A stretch of 64,000 bases of DNA from WTFY01 sp965220895 (GTDB taxonomy: Bacteria > Pseudomonadota > Gammaproteobacteria > UBA4575), in assembly GCA_965220895.1 (NCBI GenBank), contig OZ244850.1, positions 248,001 through 312,000 of the forward strand, given 5' to 3'. Below are positions 15,656 to 25,284 of this stretch, one piece after another. Each line of letters opens with the position of its first letter. Position 1 is the first letter of the stretch. The translations under genes were made by a program, and so were the position numbers. The notes beneath the pieces were generated by a model. That model was not told where the DNA came from, did not search any database, and saw only the letters and a program-made list of their open reading frames with translations.

Positions 15656-16597
15656 TTAACGGCGGGTGGGCTCATGCCACAGCACCCTGACCTGGTTTCC
15701 GATTTCAAACTGCATCAGGTCTTCTCCCATATGCACCTCGCCCTCATAGGTTTCGCGCAAGCCGCGCATGACCTCATCCCGGCTCAGACCGGCCAGGATC
15801 ACGTGCGTCAGTGCCGTTACTTTCGGCCGGGTTTCATGCAGGACACGCGTCATCTGCTCGGGATTGGTATGGTATGCCTCGACTCTTCGCAAACGGGGGT
15901 TTCTTGCAAGCAGGTCGGGGTGCGCCGCAAAAAACTCGTGGATCAGCACATCCGTACCGCGCGCCTGGTCCACCAGGGTTTCCGAGTAGGTGGTATCCCC
16001 GGAAATCACCACGGAGCGGTCGCCGAAATCGATCCGGTATCCGTAGGCGGGCTCCACCGCCCCGTGATCCACTAAAAACGCGGTGACCTTGACCCGGTCC
16101 TGCGAATACACCACCCCCGGCTCGATTTCATGGGCCAGCAGCTGGCTGGCGTTTTCATCCAGTCCCGAGTACTGGTTGCGTATGGAGATATCGTAGCTGA
16201 AGGCCTGTTCCAGTGCCGCAGCAAGATTAGAGGTACCGGTGGGTCCATGCACGGTGAGCGGTTGCGGGCGCTGGTATACCCAGCCCGTGATCCACAGGTC
16301 ATCCAGGCCAAAGATATGATCCGAATGCAGGTGCGTTAAAAATACCGTATCGATTTCTGAAATCGGCATCCCGGCCTGGGCCAGGCGCTGCACGATGTTG
16401 CGCCCGGCATCAAACAACAGCATCTTGCCGCCCGCTTCGACCAGGACTGCCGGGCCCGCCCGGTCAGCCTCGACGCGCGGGCTGCCGGTGCCCAGCAGGG
16501 TCACCCGCATGAAGTCCGCCTGGGCCGTGAGGGGAACCGCCAACAGCGCAGCGCAGAAAAGCAGGCAGGCAAAAACTCTGGACACGGATATCCGCAT
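15656..16597 (-). CDS. Exported metallo-beta-lactamase-fold hydrolase (RNase Z-like)
   Basis: The protein has about 313 residues. A signal peptide (VFACLLFCAALLAVPLTAQA) precedes a metallo-beta-lactamase domain with the RNase Z-like start VTLLGTGSPR, the metal motif THLHSDH, VISGDTTYSE and a late histidine in ALTHVILAG. True RNase Z is cytoplasmic, so this exported member probably hydrolyses a small ester or sulfate substrate; the substrate is unknown. The ATG at 16597 is one base past the lepA stop. A longer open frame to 16648 would overlap lepA and lacks support. Confidence 0.85.
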   Translation of the reverse strand: MRISVSRVFACLLFCAALLAVPLTAQADFMRVTLLGTGSPRVEADRAGPAVLVEAGGKMLLFDAGRNIVQRLAQAGMPISEIDTVFLTHLHSDHIFGLDDLWITGWVYQRPQPLTVHGPTGTSNLAAALEQAFSYDISIRNQYSGLDENASQLLAHEIEPGVVYSQDRVKVTAFLVDHGAVEPAYGYRIDFGDRSVVISGDTTYSETLVDQARGTDVLIHEFFAAHPDLLARNPRLRRVEAYHTNPEQMTRVLHETRPKVTALTHVILAGLSRDEVMRGLRETYEGEVHMGEDLMQFEIGNQVRVLWHEPTRR

Positions 16598-16598
16598 G

Positions 16599-18389
16599 CT
16601 ATTTTTCCAGATGCAGTGCAGCCAGAAAGGCTTCCTGGGGAATTTCAACCTTGCCGATCTGCTTCATGCGTTTCTTTCCCGCCTTTTGTTTTTCCAGCAG
16701 CTTCTTCTTGCGCGTGACGTCGCCACCATAACACTTTGCAGTCACATTTTTTCGCAGCGCCTTGGCCGTCGTCCTGGCAATGATCTTCGAACCGATCGCC
16801 GCCTGTATGGCGACATCGTACATCTGTCGCGGAATGATCTCTCTCATCTTTTCAGCGAGTTCCCTGCCATAGGTTTCAGCCTGGCTCCTGTGCACGACGG
16901 CAGACAGCGCGTCCACCCGCTCGCCGTTGATCAGGATGTCGAGCTTGACCAGGGGCGCCGCCTCAAAATGAGACGACTCGTAGTCAAAGGAGGCGTAGCC
17001 GCGGCTGACCGACTTCAGCTTGTCGAAAAAATCCAGGGCTACTTCGCTGAGCGGCAGTTCGAACACCAAAGAGACCTGGTTGCCATGATAGTGCAGGCTT
17101 TTCTGGGTGCCTCGCCTGTCCATGCACAGGGTGATCACATTGCCGACGTAGTTGTGCGGAACCAGGATGGATGCCCGGATCACCGGTTCCCGGACCTCCT
17201 GGATCTTGTTGGCTGCCGGCAGTGCGGAAGGATTATGGATATAGCGGGCTTCACCATCCGTTGTATGGACTTCATATACCACCGTAGGGGCCGTGGTAAT
17301 CAGGTCAAGCGTATATTCGCGCTCCAGGCGCTCCTGGACGATTTCCATGTGCAGCATGCCGAGAAAACCGCATCGAAAGCCAAAACCGAGGGCATCCGAT
17401 GTTTCCGGCTCATAGGTGAACGCCGAGTCGTTGAGACGAAGTTTCTCAAGGGCCGTGCGAAACGGTTCGTAGTCGTTGGAATTGATCGGAAAGACTCCGG
17501 CAAAGACATTGGGCTGGACTTCCTTGAACCCCTCGAGAGGACGGTCTGCAGGATTTGGGGAAGAGGTGAAAGTGTCCCCTATCTTCGCTGCGGAAACATC
17601 CTTGATCCCGCAGATCACGAAACCCACCTGTCCCGATTGCAGGCCCTGCGTGTCGGTGCGTTTGGGTGTGAATATTCCCAGCTTCTCGACCTGGTAACGC
17701 TGTCCTGATGACATGGCCGTGATTTTCTGCTTCGGCTTGATGGTGCCCTGCATCACACGCACCAGGGAGATCACCCCCACGTAACTGTCAAACCATGAAT
17801 CGATGACCAGCGCTTTCAGCGGGGCCGACTCCGCCCCCGTGGGCGCTGGGAACCGGTGCACGATTGCCTCCAGCACCTCTTCCACTCCCTGCCCGGTCTT
17901 GGCGCTCACCAGCAGCGGCTGCGATGCATCGATGCCGATCACGTCCTCGATCTCGGACACTACGCGGTCGGGGTCCGCCGATGGCAGGTCGATCTTGTTC
18001 AGTACCGGGATGATTTCCAGACCGAGGGCCACCGCGGTATGGCAATTGGCGACACTCTGGGCCTCGACGCCCTGGCAGGCGTCCACGATCAGCAGTGCGC
18101 CTTCACAGGCTGCCAGGGAGCGCGACACCTCGTAGGAAAAATCAACGTGCCCGGGAGTATCGATGAAATTCAGTTCGTATTCCAGGCCGTCCCCGGCCCT
18201 GTATCGCAAGGATACGCTCTGCGCCTTGATCGTGATGCCCCGCTCACGCTCGAGATCCATGGAGTCCAGCACCTGTTCGCTCATCTCGCGCTCGGACAGG
18301 CCGCCGCAGTGCTGGATAAAGCGGTCCGCTAACGTGGATTTGCCATGATCAATGTGTGCGATGATGGAAAAGTTGCGGATTCGCTCCAT
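16599..18389 (-). CDS. lepA: Elongation factor 4 (LepA)
   Basis: This protein of about 596 residues is the translational GTPase LepA, which back-translocates or remodels stalled ribosomes. The G1 motif is AHIDHGKSTLADR, followed by DTPGHVDF, NKIDLPSADPDRV and the LepA-specific C-terminal region ending GKVEIPQEAFLAALHLEK. The ATG at 18389 gives the family start MERIRNFSIIAHIDHGK. It follows the mucD-like gene as in Pseudomonas, but lepB, rnc and era do not follow. Confidence 0.97.
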   Translation of the reverse strand: MERIRNFSIIAHIDHGKSTLADRFIQHCGGLSEREMSEQVLDSMDLERERGITIKAQSVSLRYRAGDGLEYELNFIDTPGHVDFSYEVSRSLAACEGALLIVDACQGVEAQSVANCHTAVALGLEIIPVLNKIDLPSADPDRVVSEIEDVIGIDASQPLLVSAKTGQGVEEVLEAIVHRFPAPTGAESAPLKALVIDSWFDSYVGVISLVRVMQGTIKPKQKITAMSSGQRYQVEKLGIFTPKRTDTQGLQSGQVGFVICGIKDVSAAKIGDTFTSSPNPADRPLEGFKEVQPNVFAGVFPINSNDYEPFRTALEKLRLNDSAFTYEPETSDALGFGFRCGFLGMLHMEIVQERLEREYTLDLITTAPTVVYEVHTTDGEARYIHNPSALPAANKIQEVREPVIRASILVPHNYVGNVITLCMDRRGTQKSLHYHGNQVSLVFELPLSEVALDFFDKLKSVSRGYASFDYESSHFEAAPLVKLDILINGERVDALSAVVHRSQAETYGRELAEKMREIIPRQMYDVAIQAAIGSKIIARTTAKALRKNVTAKCYGGDVTRKKKLLEKQKAGKKRMKQIGKVEIPQEAFLAALHLEK

Positions 18390-18477
18390 GTCATGAACCA
18401 CCTGGACACGCAGGCCCCTTCTTGTACCTGTACTTGTGAGTCACCGGGTCGGTGCATGATACCTCATCGGCATCCGG

Positions 18478-19914
18478 TCACGGCTCTTCGGGGATACGCA
18501 TGGCCAGAAATTCCGGGCCATGCGGGCGCTGCACGAGCAAGGAGGCGTATTTGCCGGCCGGCAGGCCCTCGACGAGCGCCTTGAAATCACTGACCGTATC
18601 CACAGGCTTGCCGTTGACCATCTGGATCACATCGCCTTTTCGGATGCCGGCAAGTTTTGCCGGGTCGCCCTCTACATCCAGTACCACGAGACCGCCCTTG
18701 TCCAGCTTCATGGTCTCGATTTCCTGTTCGGAGAGCGCACGCAGGGAAAGGCCCAGCACGGTGTCGCTCAGCTCTTCCTCGGGATCGGGCTGACCGGCCA
18801 GGATCTGATCCTTGTCCGGCAGCTGACCGACCTTCAGCTTGACGGTCCGGGTCTTGCCGTCACGCATGACCTTCAGCCGGACGGTTTCACCCACCTTGGT
18901 CTGCCCGACCATCACCGGCAAGGCGGCGGAACTTTCGATTTCTTCGCCGTTATAGCCCAAGATGATGTCCCCTACCTCGAGATCCGTGTCCTCTGCCGGG
19001 CTTCCCGGCAGGATTTTGGCCACCAGTGCGCCGGCCGGCTTGTCCATGCCGAAGGACTGTGCGAGTTCCATGGTCACTTCCTGTATGTATACTCCCAGCC
19101 ACCCCCGGGACACGACGCCGTGGGTCTTGAGCTGGTCCACGACATCCACCGCCACTTCGATCGGGATGGCAAATGACAGCCCCATGAAACCTCCCGAGCG
19201 GGTGTAGATCTGGGAATTGATGCCGATGACATTGCCGTCGAGGTCAAACAGCGGGCTGCCTGAATTTCCCGGATTGATCGCCACATCGGTCTGGATGAAC
19301 GGGACATAGTTCTCGCTCGGCAGGCTGCGTCCCTTGGCGCTCACGATGCCAGCGGTCACCGAGGCATCGAACCCGAACGGCGAACCAATGGCCAGGACCC
19401 ACTGCCCGACCTTCACGCTTTGGGAGGTACCCAGCCTGGCCGTGGGCAAATCCGCGGCATCCAGTTTCAGCAATGCAATGTCGCTGCGGGGATCGCTGCC
19501 GACGAGTTCGGCGACAAGCATCCTGCGGTCGCTCAGCTTGACGATGATCTCTTCTGCATCCTTCACCACATGGTGATTGGTGATGACATAACCGTCATCC
19601 GAGATGATAAAGCCGGAGCCCAGCGAACGGGAATTGAAGGCGCCCCCGCCGCCCTCGCCCGGCTCGCCGAAAAACCGCTGGAAGAAATCTCCGAACGGGC
19701 CGTCTTTGGGGAAACCGGGAATGTCCATCCCGGGTGGCAGGCCGCGCTGCACCTTGGCGGGTTTGCTGGTGCTGATATTCACCACGACATCGGCCGTGTC
19801 TTCGACAAGTTCAGTGAAATCCGGAAGGCCGGAGCGAGCCTGGACTTGGCCAGCCATCGCCAGCAGGAAACCGAACCCGATCAAGTAACTTACGAAAGTA
19901 TTCCCAATTTTCAT
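18478..19914 (-). CDS. mucD: Periplasmic DegP/DegQ-type serine protease (MucD-like)
   Basis: This 478-residue HtrA-family protease has a signal peptide (SYLIGFGFLLAMAGQVQA), a trypsin-like domain with the triad in TNHHVVKDA, SDIALLKLD and PGNSGSPLF, and two C-terminal PDZ domains starting near residues 280 and 385. Such proteases degrade or refold misfolded envelope proteins. It follows rseB in the sigma-E operon, so it is likely induced by envelope stress and feeds back on the response. A mucC gene, which sits between mucB and mucD in Pseudomonas, is absent: only 106 bp separate them. Confidence 0.95.
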   Translation of the reverse strand: MKIGNTFVSYLIGFGFLLAMAGQVQARSGLPDFTELVEDTADVVVNISTSKPAKVQRGLPPGMDIPGFPKDGPFGDFFQRFFGEPGEGGGGAFNSRSLGSGFIISDDGYVITNHHVVKDAEEIIVKLSDRRMLVAELVGSDPRSDIALLKLDAADLPTARLGTSQSVKVGQWVLAIGSPFGFDASVTAGIVSAKGRSLPSENYVPFIQTDVAINPGNSGSPLFDLDGNVIGINSQIYTRSGGFMGLSFAIPIEVAVDVVDQLKTHGVVSRGWLGVYIQEVTMELAQSFGMDKPAGALVAKILPGSPAEDTDLEVGDIILGYNGEEIESSAALPVMVGQTKVGETVRLKVMRDGKTRTVKLKVGQLPDKDQILAGQPDPEEELSDTVLGLSLRALSEQEIETMKLDKGGLVVLDVEGDPAKLAGIRKGDVIQMVNGKPVDTVSDFKALVEGLPAGKYASLLVQRPHGPEFLAMRIPEEP

Positions 19915-20020
19915 GCTCTACACTCCGCGTTAACGTACTGGCCCGTCTTGCACAATACTCCGTTACAAGCCTTGTGATCCAAGTAAAAAGTTGAATGGGT
20001 CTATGCAGGTAGGCGACCGC

Positions 20021-20986
20021 TCAGGGACTCGAATAGAAAACCGACTCGCCGATACTTTTCACGGTTCCCTCGGGAACCTCGCCGATGACCGTGATCTGGT
20101 GCCGGTTCAGATCACGTGCATACGCACTGATCACACCCTTGTTATGGGCGCCTTCGTAAAAATGCCGCGGGTCTTCCACCTTGCTGATGAATATCGAAAC
20201 CGATGCCAGGCCGTCCGTCAGCACAATGTGCTGCACCGGGCTTTTGCTTACGCTGGTCTGGCGCCGCGTTACACTGCTCAGGGAAAACCCGGGAGGCAAA
20301 TTGCGTATTTGCCATGCACGGTCCGGCTGCATCCCCCCGGCCGGCCCAACCCCGGCAATTTTCCAGGTGTAGTTTTCCAGCGAGGCGCTTTGCTTGAACA
20401 TCGAGTCCGGTACGGATTCAAGCATGCTGAAGCTGGTAAACATCATGCTTTCTATGCTTTCACCTTCGGTATCGAACGTTCTTGATTTGAGCAGCATGCC
20501 GGAGTCGGTATCGATACACAGCTCGTGCCCATAGCGATAGGCATCCAGGGGATCAAAGCGCACGATCTTGCAGTTGAACCCGGCAATCCGGGAAGAACCC
20601 GCTTCCACCAGCCGGTAGCGCAGTGCGAGATCGTCGAGATTTTCCGGCAGGAAGGACGGCAGGCCGTACTTGGACGGTGCCGTTTCGATCACGACCAGCT
20701 TGTCTTTCGGCCATATGCAGGTCAGCAAGTCCCGGTCCCGGATCACTTCCCGCGCATCGCCTGTCAGGGATACCAGCTTTTCGCGCACGCCATAGTCCGA
20801 GTGGCCATGCACAATCTTCATGGTCTCCACCTTGCCGTCATGCATGAACACGAAAGTGCCCTGGTAGTTGCCGGTCTCCAGGGTATGGTTCATCTGGTTC
20901 AGCAGCTTCCAGATCTTGTCTTCTGCCAGAACGGCAGAAATATTGCCGGCCAACAGGGCCGCGAGCAGCAATCGAATCAGAACCAT
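20021..20986 (-). CDS. rseB: Sigma-E regulatory protein RseB/MucB
   Basis: This 321-residue periplasmic protein has a signal peptide (LIRLLLAALLAGNISAVLA) and matches RseB/MucB. The large N-terminal domain contains LETGNYQGTFVFMHDGKVETMKI, and a smaller C-terminal domain contains GFSLSSVTRRQ and VSIFISKVEDP. It binds the periplasmic part of the anti-sigma factor and shields it from DegS cleavage, releasing it when lipopolysaccharide or lipoprotein signals bind. It starts 3 bp after the rseA stop, consistent with one transcript. Confidence 0.94.
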   Translation of the reverse strand: MVLIRLLLAALLAGNISAVLAEDKIWKLLNQMNHTLETGNYQGTFVFMHDGKVETMKIVHGHSDYGVREKLVSLTGDAREVIRDRDLLTCIWPKDKLVVIETAPSKYGLPSFLPENLDDLALRYRLVEAGSSRIAGFNCKIVRFDPLDAYRYGHELCIDTDSGMLLKSRTFDTEGESIESMMFTSFSMLESVPDSMFKQSASLENYTWKIAGVGPAGGMQPDRAWQIRNLPPGFSLSSVTRRQTSVSKSPVQHIVLTDGLASVSIFISKVEDPRHFYEGAHNKGVISAYARDLNRHQITVIGEVPEGTVKSIGESVFYSSP

Positions 20987-20989
20987 GGT

Positions 20990-21535
20990 TTACTGACTGC
21001 CATTATCGCTGTAGGGGCGGTTGTAGCTTACGATTCTCACACGGGGCATGGACACCCGGGGTGATGCGTATTCGGCATGGTTGACGATATAGCTGTTGAA
21101 GTCCTCGGCCGCCTTGGGACTGGATACGAAATCCTGAACATCGTCTTCACCCGCGTGCTCGGCAATCTCCACCGGGGCGACATTGGCTGATGGGGTCAAC
21201 GGGATAATGTCCTGCAACACCATGAAGGAAAACAGGGCGAGCACAGCCGCGATCCCCATTGCGACCGGCATTTTCATGTTTACAGACCTGTGTGGTGGGT
21301 TGGCGGTACCCGGCTCCGCCCCGGGTGACGATTTGTCCATCACCTCCTTGCTGAAGTCGGGATTCAGCCGGTTGGGCAACTGCTTGCGCATGGCATAACC
21401 GATGAGGTTGTAACGCTGGTAGGTGGAATACAGCTCCGGGTCTTGCTGTAGTTTCTTTAAGATACGCCGAGCTTCAAACTCGGAGATACCTTCATCCAGT
21501 ATCCTGGATACAAGTTCCTGGTCCGTTTCCTTCAT
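20990..21535 (-). CDS. rseA: Sigma-E anti-sigma factor RseA/MucA
   Basis: This 181-residue protein has an N-terminal anti-sigma domain (LVSRILDEGISEFEARRILKK, then YQRYNLIGYAMR), one transmembrane helix at about 87-107 (VAMGIAAVLALFSFMVL) and a periplasmic tail. This is the RseA/MucA layout: the cytoplasmic part holds the sigma factor inactive, and regulated proteolysis releases it. It lies 20 bp downstream of the sigma factor gene, the conserved order. Confidence 0.94.
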   Translation of the reverse strand: MKETDQELVSRILDEGISEFEARRILKKLQQDPELYSTYQRYNLIGYAMRKQLPNRLNPDFSKEVMDKSSPGAEPGTANPPHRSVNMKMPVAMGIAAVLALFSFMVLQDIIPLTPSANVAPVEIAEHAGEDDVQDFVSSPKAAEDFNSYIVNHAEYASPRVSMPRVRIVSYNRPYSDNGSQ

Positions 21536-21555
21536 GGCGCAATCACTTTGTTTGG

Positions 21556-22131
21556 TCAGTATAACAGCGGTTTGAGGTATTTATCGATGGCCGCACGCGC
21601 GCGAAATATCCTCGACCGGACCGTGCCGACCGGGCACTGCATCACGCTGGCAATTTCGTCGTAGCTCATGCCTTCGATTTCCCGAAGCGTGATGGCGGTT
21701 CTCAGGTCATCATGCAGTCCCTGTATCACCTGCCACACGGTGTTTTCAATCTCACGGGTAAGCAAGTTCCCTTCCGGAGTATCCTGCTCTTTCATCCAGG
21801 TGGCAGATTCCATGTATTCAGCGTCCTCGATATCCACGGTATAGGCAGGCGTCTTGCGACGCTTTGACACGATATGATTCTTGGCGGAATTGACCGCAAT
21901 CTGATACAGCCACGTATAAAATGCGCTGTCACCCCGAAAATTTGCTAGCCCCCGATAGGCCTTGATAAATGCTTCCTGTGCAACATCCTGGGCCTCGTCT
22001 TCATCCTTCACAAAGCGGCCCACGAGATTAATCACTTTGTACTGGTACTTGGTCACCAATGCATCAAATGCTGCCTTGTCCCCTTTCTGAGCTCTTTTTA
22101 CCAGCTCCCTATCGTGATTGTCTGCGCCCAT
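21556..22131 (-). CDS. rpoE: RNA polymerase sigma-E factor (RpoE/AlgU)
   Basis: This 191-residue ECF sigma factor contains region 2 (VNLVGRFVKDEDEAQDVAQEAFIKAYRG, with FYTWLYQIAVNSAKNH) and region 4 (LREIEGMSYDEIASVMQCPVGTVRSRIFRAR). It controls envelope-stress genes. It heads the operon rpoE-rseA-rseB-mucD, divergent from nadB, an order shared with Pseudomonas. A sigma-E-like promoter (GAACT/TCATA) lies about 54 bp upstream of the start codon, suggesting autoregulation. Confidence 0.97.
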   Translation of the reverse strand: MGADNHDRELVKRAQKGDKAAFDALVTKYQYKVINLVGRFVKDEDEAQDVAQEAFIKAYRGLANFRGDSAFYTWLYQIAVNSAKNHIVSKRRKTPAYTVDIEDAEYMESATWMKEQDTPEGNLLTREIENTVWQVIQGLHDDLRTAITLREIEGMSYDEIASVMQCPVGTVRSRIFRARAAIDKYLKPLLY

Positions 22132-22184
22132 TTGGGCTTGGCTCCTTTATCATCGGCCGTCCTTAGCTGACTTGCCATATCAAT

Positions 22185-22211
22185 TATGACAATTTCAAAT
22201 TGAAAGAGTTC
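22185..22211 (-). promoter_or_regulatory. Putative sigma-E autoregulatory promoter of rpoE
   Basis: On the minus strand GAACT and TCATA are separated by 17 bp, close to the sigma-E consensus GGAACTT-N16-TCTGA. The predicted start lies about 45 bases before the rpoE ATG. Confidence 0.55.
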
Positions 22212-22321
22212 TTATCAACCCCTGTGATCTTCCATATTACTGTTTGACGCCCCGGTTTTGCTAAACTGGTACACCTGATCTACAACACAGTCTGTCAGAA
22301 CTATGGCTGCCTCATCCACCC

Positions 22322-24001
22322 ATGCATGATTTCGACGTACTGATCATTGGCAGCGGTGCCGCCGGCTTGAGCCTGGCGTTGCGCATTGACCCTGGTATGC
22401 GGGTAGCCGTGCTCTCCAAGGGCAGCCTCGATGCAGGCAGTACCGCCTGGGCCCAGGGCGGTATTTCCGCAGTCATCGATGAAGCCGACTCCATAGACCA
22501 GCACATGGCGGATACCATCGATGCCGGTGTAGGACTTTGCGACGAGCAGGCGGTCTACCGCACCGTCATGCAGGGAAAGGAAATGATTTCCTGGCTGACG
22601 GACCTGGGGATCAAGTTCACGCGCGAGAAAGGTGCAGACGGCAAGTCCTATTTGCATCTGACGCGCGAGGGCGGTCACACGCAACGCAGGGTGGTCCACG
22701 CGGCGGATGCTACCGGCTGGGCCATACAGAATGCCCTCATCAGGACGGCCGGCGAGAAGGAGCATATCCGGGTATTCGAACAGCACATCACGATTGATCT
22801 GATCACTACGCACAAGCTGTCCGGTGCGCCGAGTGCCGAGACCAGGAACCGCTGTGTAGGAGCCTATGTGCTGGATACCAGCAACCAGCGCGTGGAAACA
22901 TTCAGGGCACGGCACGTCGTGCTGGCCACCGGGGGGGCAAACAAGGTCTACCTGTACACGAGCAACCCGGATGGATCATCCGGAGACGGTATTGCCATGG
23001 CCTGGCGCGCAGGCTGTCGCGTGGCCAACATGGAGTTCATGCAATTTCATCCCACCTGCCTGTACCATCCGAGCGCAAAGTCCTATCTGATCACGGAGAG
23101 CGTACGGGGAGAGGGAGGCAAACTGTTGCTTCCCGATGGCTCGGAATTCATGCATGAATTTGATTCGCGTGGTGTACTTGCGCCCCGCGACATCGTCGCG
23201 CGCGCAATCGATCACAAGATGAAAAGGCTTGGTATCGATTGTGTGTATCTGGACATCAGTCATAAGCCCAAGGCATTTATCCAGCAGCACTTTCCGAATG
23301 TCTATGCCCGCTGCCTGAAACTGGGTTACGACATGAGCAAGGAGCCCGTTCCGGTGGTTCCTGCCGCCCACTATACCTGCGGCGGAGTGATGACGGACCT
23401 GAAGGGCCAAACGGATGTCAGAAATTTGTACGCCATTGGCGAGACCACGCATACTGGATTGCATGGCGCAAACCGCATGGCAAGCAATTCCCTGCTCGAA
23501 TGCCTGGTCTTTGCCCATGCGACGAGCCAGGAAATCAATGCCGGCGACCCCCCGGACACCCTGGATTGGGACATTCCCCCCTGGGATGAGAGCCGCGTAA
23601 CTGAACCCGACGAAGAGATTGTGGTCGCCCACAACTGGGACGAACTGAGAAGGTTCATGTGGGACTACGTCGGCATCGTACGCACCACAAAACGGCTGCA
23701 GCGCGCAAAACGGCGTGTAGACTTGCTCATTTCGGAAATTGACGAGTACTACAGCAACTTTCGGGTGAACAGCGACCTGATCGAGTTGAGAAACATCACG
23801 CTGGTTGCGGATATCATCATCAAGAGTGCGCTGTCCCGCAAAGAAAGTCGCGGCCTGCATTATACGCTCGACTACCCGGCCACGAACCCCGAGCTGAAAC
23901 ACACCGATACCATCCTGGACCCGAGTGCCGAATCCTCCGCACAGAAGCAGGCAGCCTGGCTTCCCGAGACCCGCCCTCAGCCCATGCTTTTCAAGAGGTG
24001 A
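22322..24001 (+). CDS. nadB: L-aspartate oxidase
   Basis: This 559-residue flavoprotein oxidises L-aspartate to iminoaspartate, the first step of NAD synthesis. The FAD-binding start is FDVLIIGSGAAGLSLAL. Also present are STAWAQGGISAV, MEFMQFHPTCLY with the active-site region, YTCGGVMTDLKG and GLHGANRMASNSLLECLVF. Length is slightly above the usual 530-540. The ATG at 22322 is the first in frame with the FAD motif. It is divergent from rpoE, and its 3' end overlaps the convergent orn gene by 25 bp. Confidence 0.96.
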   Translation: MHDFDVLIIGSGAAGLSLALRIDPGMRVAVLSKGSLDAGSTAWAQGGISAVIDEADSIDQHMADTIDAGVGLCDEQAVYRTVMQGKEMISWLTDLGIKFTREKGADGKSYLHLTREGGHTQRRVVHAADATGWAIQNALIRTAGEKEHIRVFEQHITIDLITTHKLSGAPSAETRNRCVGAYVLDTSNQRVETFRARHVVLATGGANKVYLYTSNPDGSSGDGIAMAWRAGCRVANMEFMQFHPTCLYHPSAKSYLITESVRGEGGKLLLPDGSEFMHEFDSRGVLAPRDIVARAIDHKMKRLGIDCVYLDISHKPKAFIQQHFPNVYARCLKLGYDMSKEPVPVVPAAHYTCGGVMTDLKGQTDVRNLYAIGETTHTGLHGANRMASNSLLECLVFAHATSQEINAGDPPDTLDWDIPPWDESRVTEPDEEIVVAHNWDELRRFMWDYVGIVRTTKRLQRAKRRVDLLISEIDEYYSNFRVNSDLIELRNITLVADIIIKSALSRKESRGLHYTLDYPATNPELKHTDTILDPSAESSAQKQAAWLPETRPQPMLFKR

Positions 24002-24519
24002 CTCCGATAGAACTTGAGTTCCTCGATTGAGCCCCGGATATCGTCCAGGGCCAGGTGCCTGGATTCTTTTTCAAAGCCCTTCTCTTCCGGGTACCAGCGC
24101 TGTGCCAGTTCCTTCAGTGTGCTGACATCAAGATTGCGATAGTGGAAGTAGCGTTCAAGCTCGGGCATGAACCGTGCTAGGAAACGCCGGTCCTGGCATA
24201 TGCTGTTGCCGCACATCGGGGATTCATTGCTGGAGACATGCTGGCGAATGAAATTCAGGACCGCCTGTTCCGCCTGCGCCTCGCTGACCTCACTGTTTGT
24301 GACCCGCTCGGTCAGTCCGGACTTGGCATGCTGCTTGGTATTCCAGTCATCCATGGCATGGAGTACGGAGGGTTCCTGGTGAATTGCAAGTACCGGCCCG
24401 ACCGCCAACTCTTCCAGATCCTTGTTGGTGACCACCGCTGCGATTTCAATAATGCGGTCCTCGAACGGGTTGAGTCCCGTCATTTCCAAATCGATCCAGA
24501 CAAGGTTGCCAGAGCGCAT
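23977..24519 (-). CDS. orn: Oligoribonuclease
   Basis: This protein of about 180 residues is Orn, the DEDDh 3'-5' exonuclease that degrades dinucleotides to mononucleotides, including those from cyclic-di-GMP turnover. The start LVWIDLEMTGLNPFEDRIIEI holds the first two acidic residues; MCGNSICQDRRFLARFMP and SRHLALDDIRGSIEELKFYR hold the remaining catalytic residues. The ATG at 24519 is preceded by an AGG ribosome site and gives the family N-terminus. It overlaps the end of nadB by 25 bp on the opposite strand. Confidence 0.96.
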   Translation of the reverse strand: MRSGNLVWIDLEMTGLNPFEDRIIEIAAVVTNKDLEELAVGPVLAIHQEPSVLHAMDDWNTKQHAKSGLTERVTNSEVSEAQAEQAVLNFIRQHVSSNESPMCGNSICQDRRFLARFMPELERYFHYRNLDVSTLKELAQRWYPEEKGFEKESRHLALDDIRGSIEELKFYRSHLLKSMG

Positions 24520-24651
24520 AGATACCTGCCTTCTTGAACTTGTTACAGGGGTTACTCTGGAAAAATCTACCACATAACCGCGTTCGGCCCGGTAAAATTT
24601 TCAGACCGGCGCACGAATCCATGCAGCCATGACCTGACACCGCACCGGCTG

Positions 24652-25278
24652 CTAGTAGGTTTTTCGACCTGCAAAAGCCTGCGCGATCGTGTTCTGGTCG
24701 ACGAACTCCAGTTCACCGCCAACCGGTACACCCTGTGCCAGACGGGTGGTCTTGATCCCCTGCCTGACTGCCATCTCGCTCAATACGTGTGCGGTCACTT
24801 CACCTTCGACGGTCGAGTTGGTTGCCAGTATCAGTTCCTCCACGGCTTCTTCGGCGAGACGCTTCTCCAAAATCGGCAATCCAAGCTCCTGGGGCCCGAT
24901 ACCGTCCAGCGGGGAAAGACTGCCCATCAACACAAAGTACAGACCCTTGTAATCCGTGCTCTTCTCGAGCATGAAAACATCGGCGGGGTTCTCCACGACA
25001 CAGATGGTGGTACGGATCCTTGAGGCATCCTGACAGATCGGACAGGACTCGTGCTCGGTAAAAATACGGCAATTTTTACAGTGTCCGATTTCATCGACGG
25101 CCCGGCCCAGGATATCCGACAGACTCTTCGCACCCCCCCGGTTGCGCTGCAACAGGTGAAATGCCATGCGTTGCGCAGATTTCGGCCCGACACCGGGAAG
25201 GCATTGCAGGGATTCGATCAACTGGTTCAGCAACGATGACGTAGCCAATTCACCGTCGCCCAGGTCATTCACAGACAT
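24652..25278 (-). CDS. recR: Recombination protein RecR
   Basis: This 208-residue protein is RecR, which works with RecF and RecO to load RecA on gapped DNA. A helix-hairpin-helix (CLPGVGPKSAQRMAFHLL) is followed by a four-cysteine zinc finger (CKNCRIF, CPIC), a Toprim domain (ICVVENPADVFMLE) and the C-terminal VPVGGELEFVDQNTIAQAF. It is the third gene of the conserved dnaX-ebfC-recR operon, 6 bp after ebfC. Confidence 0.97.
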   Translation of the reverse strand: MSVNDLGDGELATSSLLNQLIESLQCLPGVGPKSAQRMAFHLLQRNRGGAKSLSDILGRAVDEIGHCKNCRIFTEHESCPICQDASRIRTTICVVENPADVFMLEKSTDYKGLYFVLMGSLSPLDGIGPQELGLPILEKRLAEEAVEELILATNSTVEGEVTAHVLSEMAVRQGIKTTRLAQGVPVGGELEFVDQNTIAQAFAGRKTY

Positions 25279-25284
25279 ACCGGG

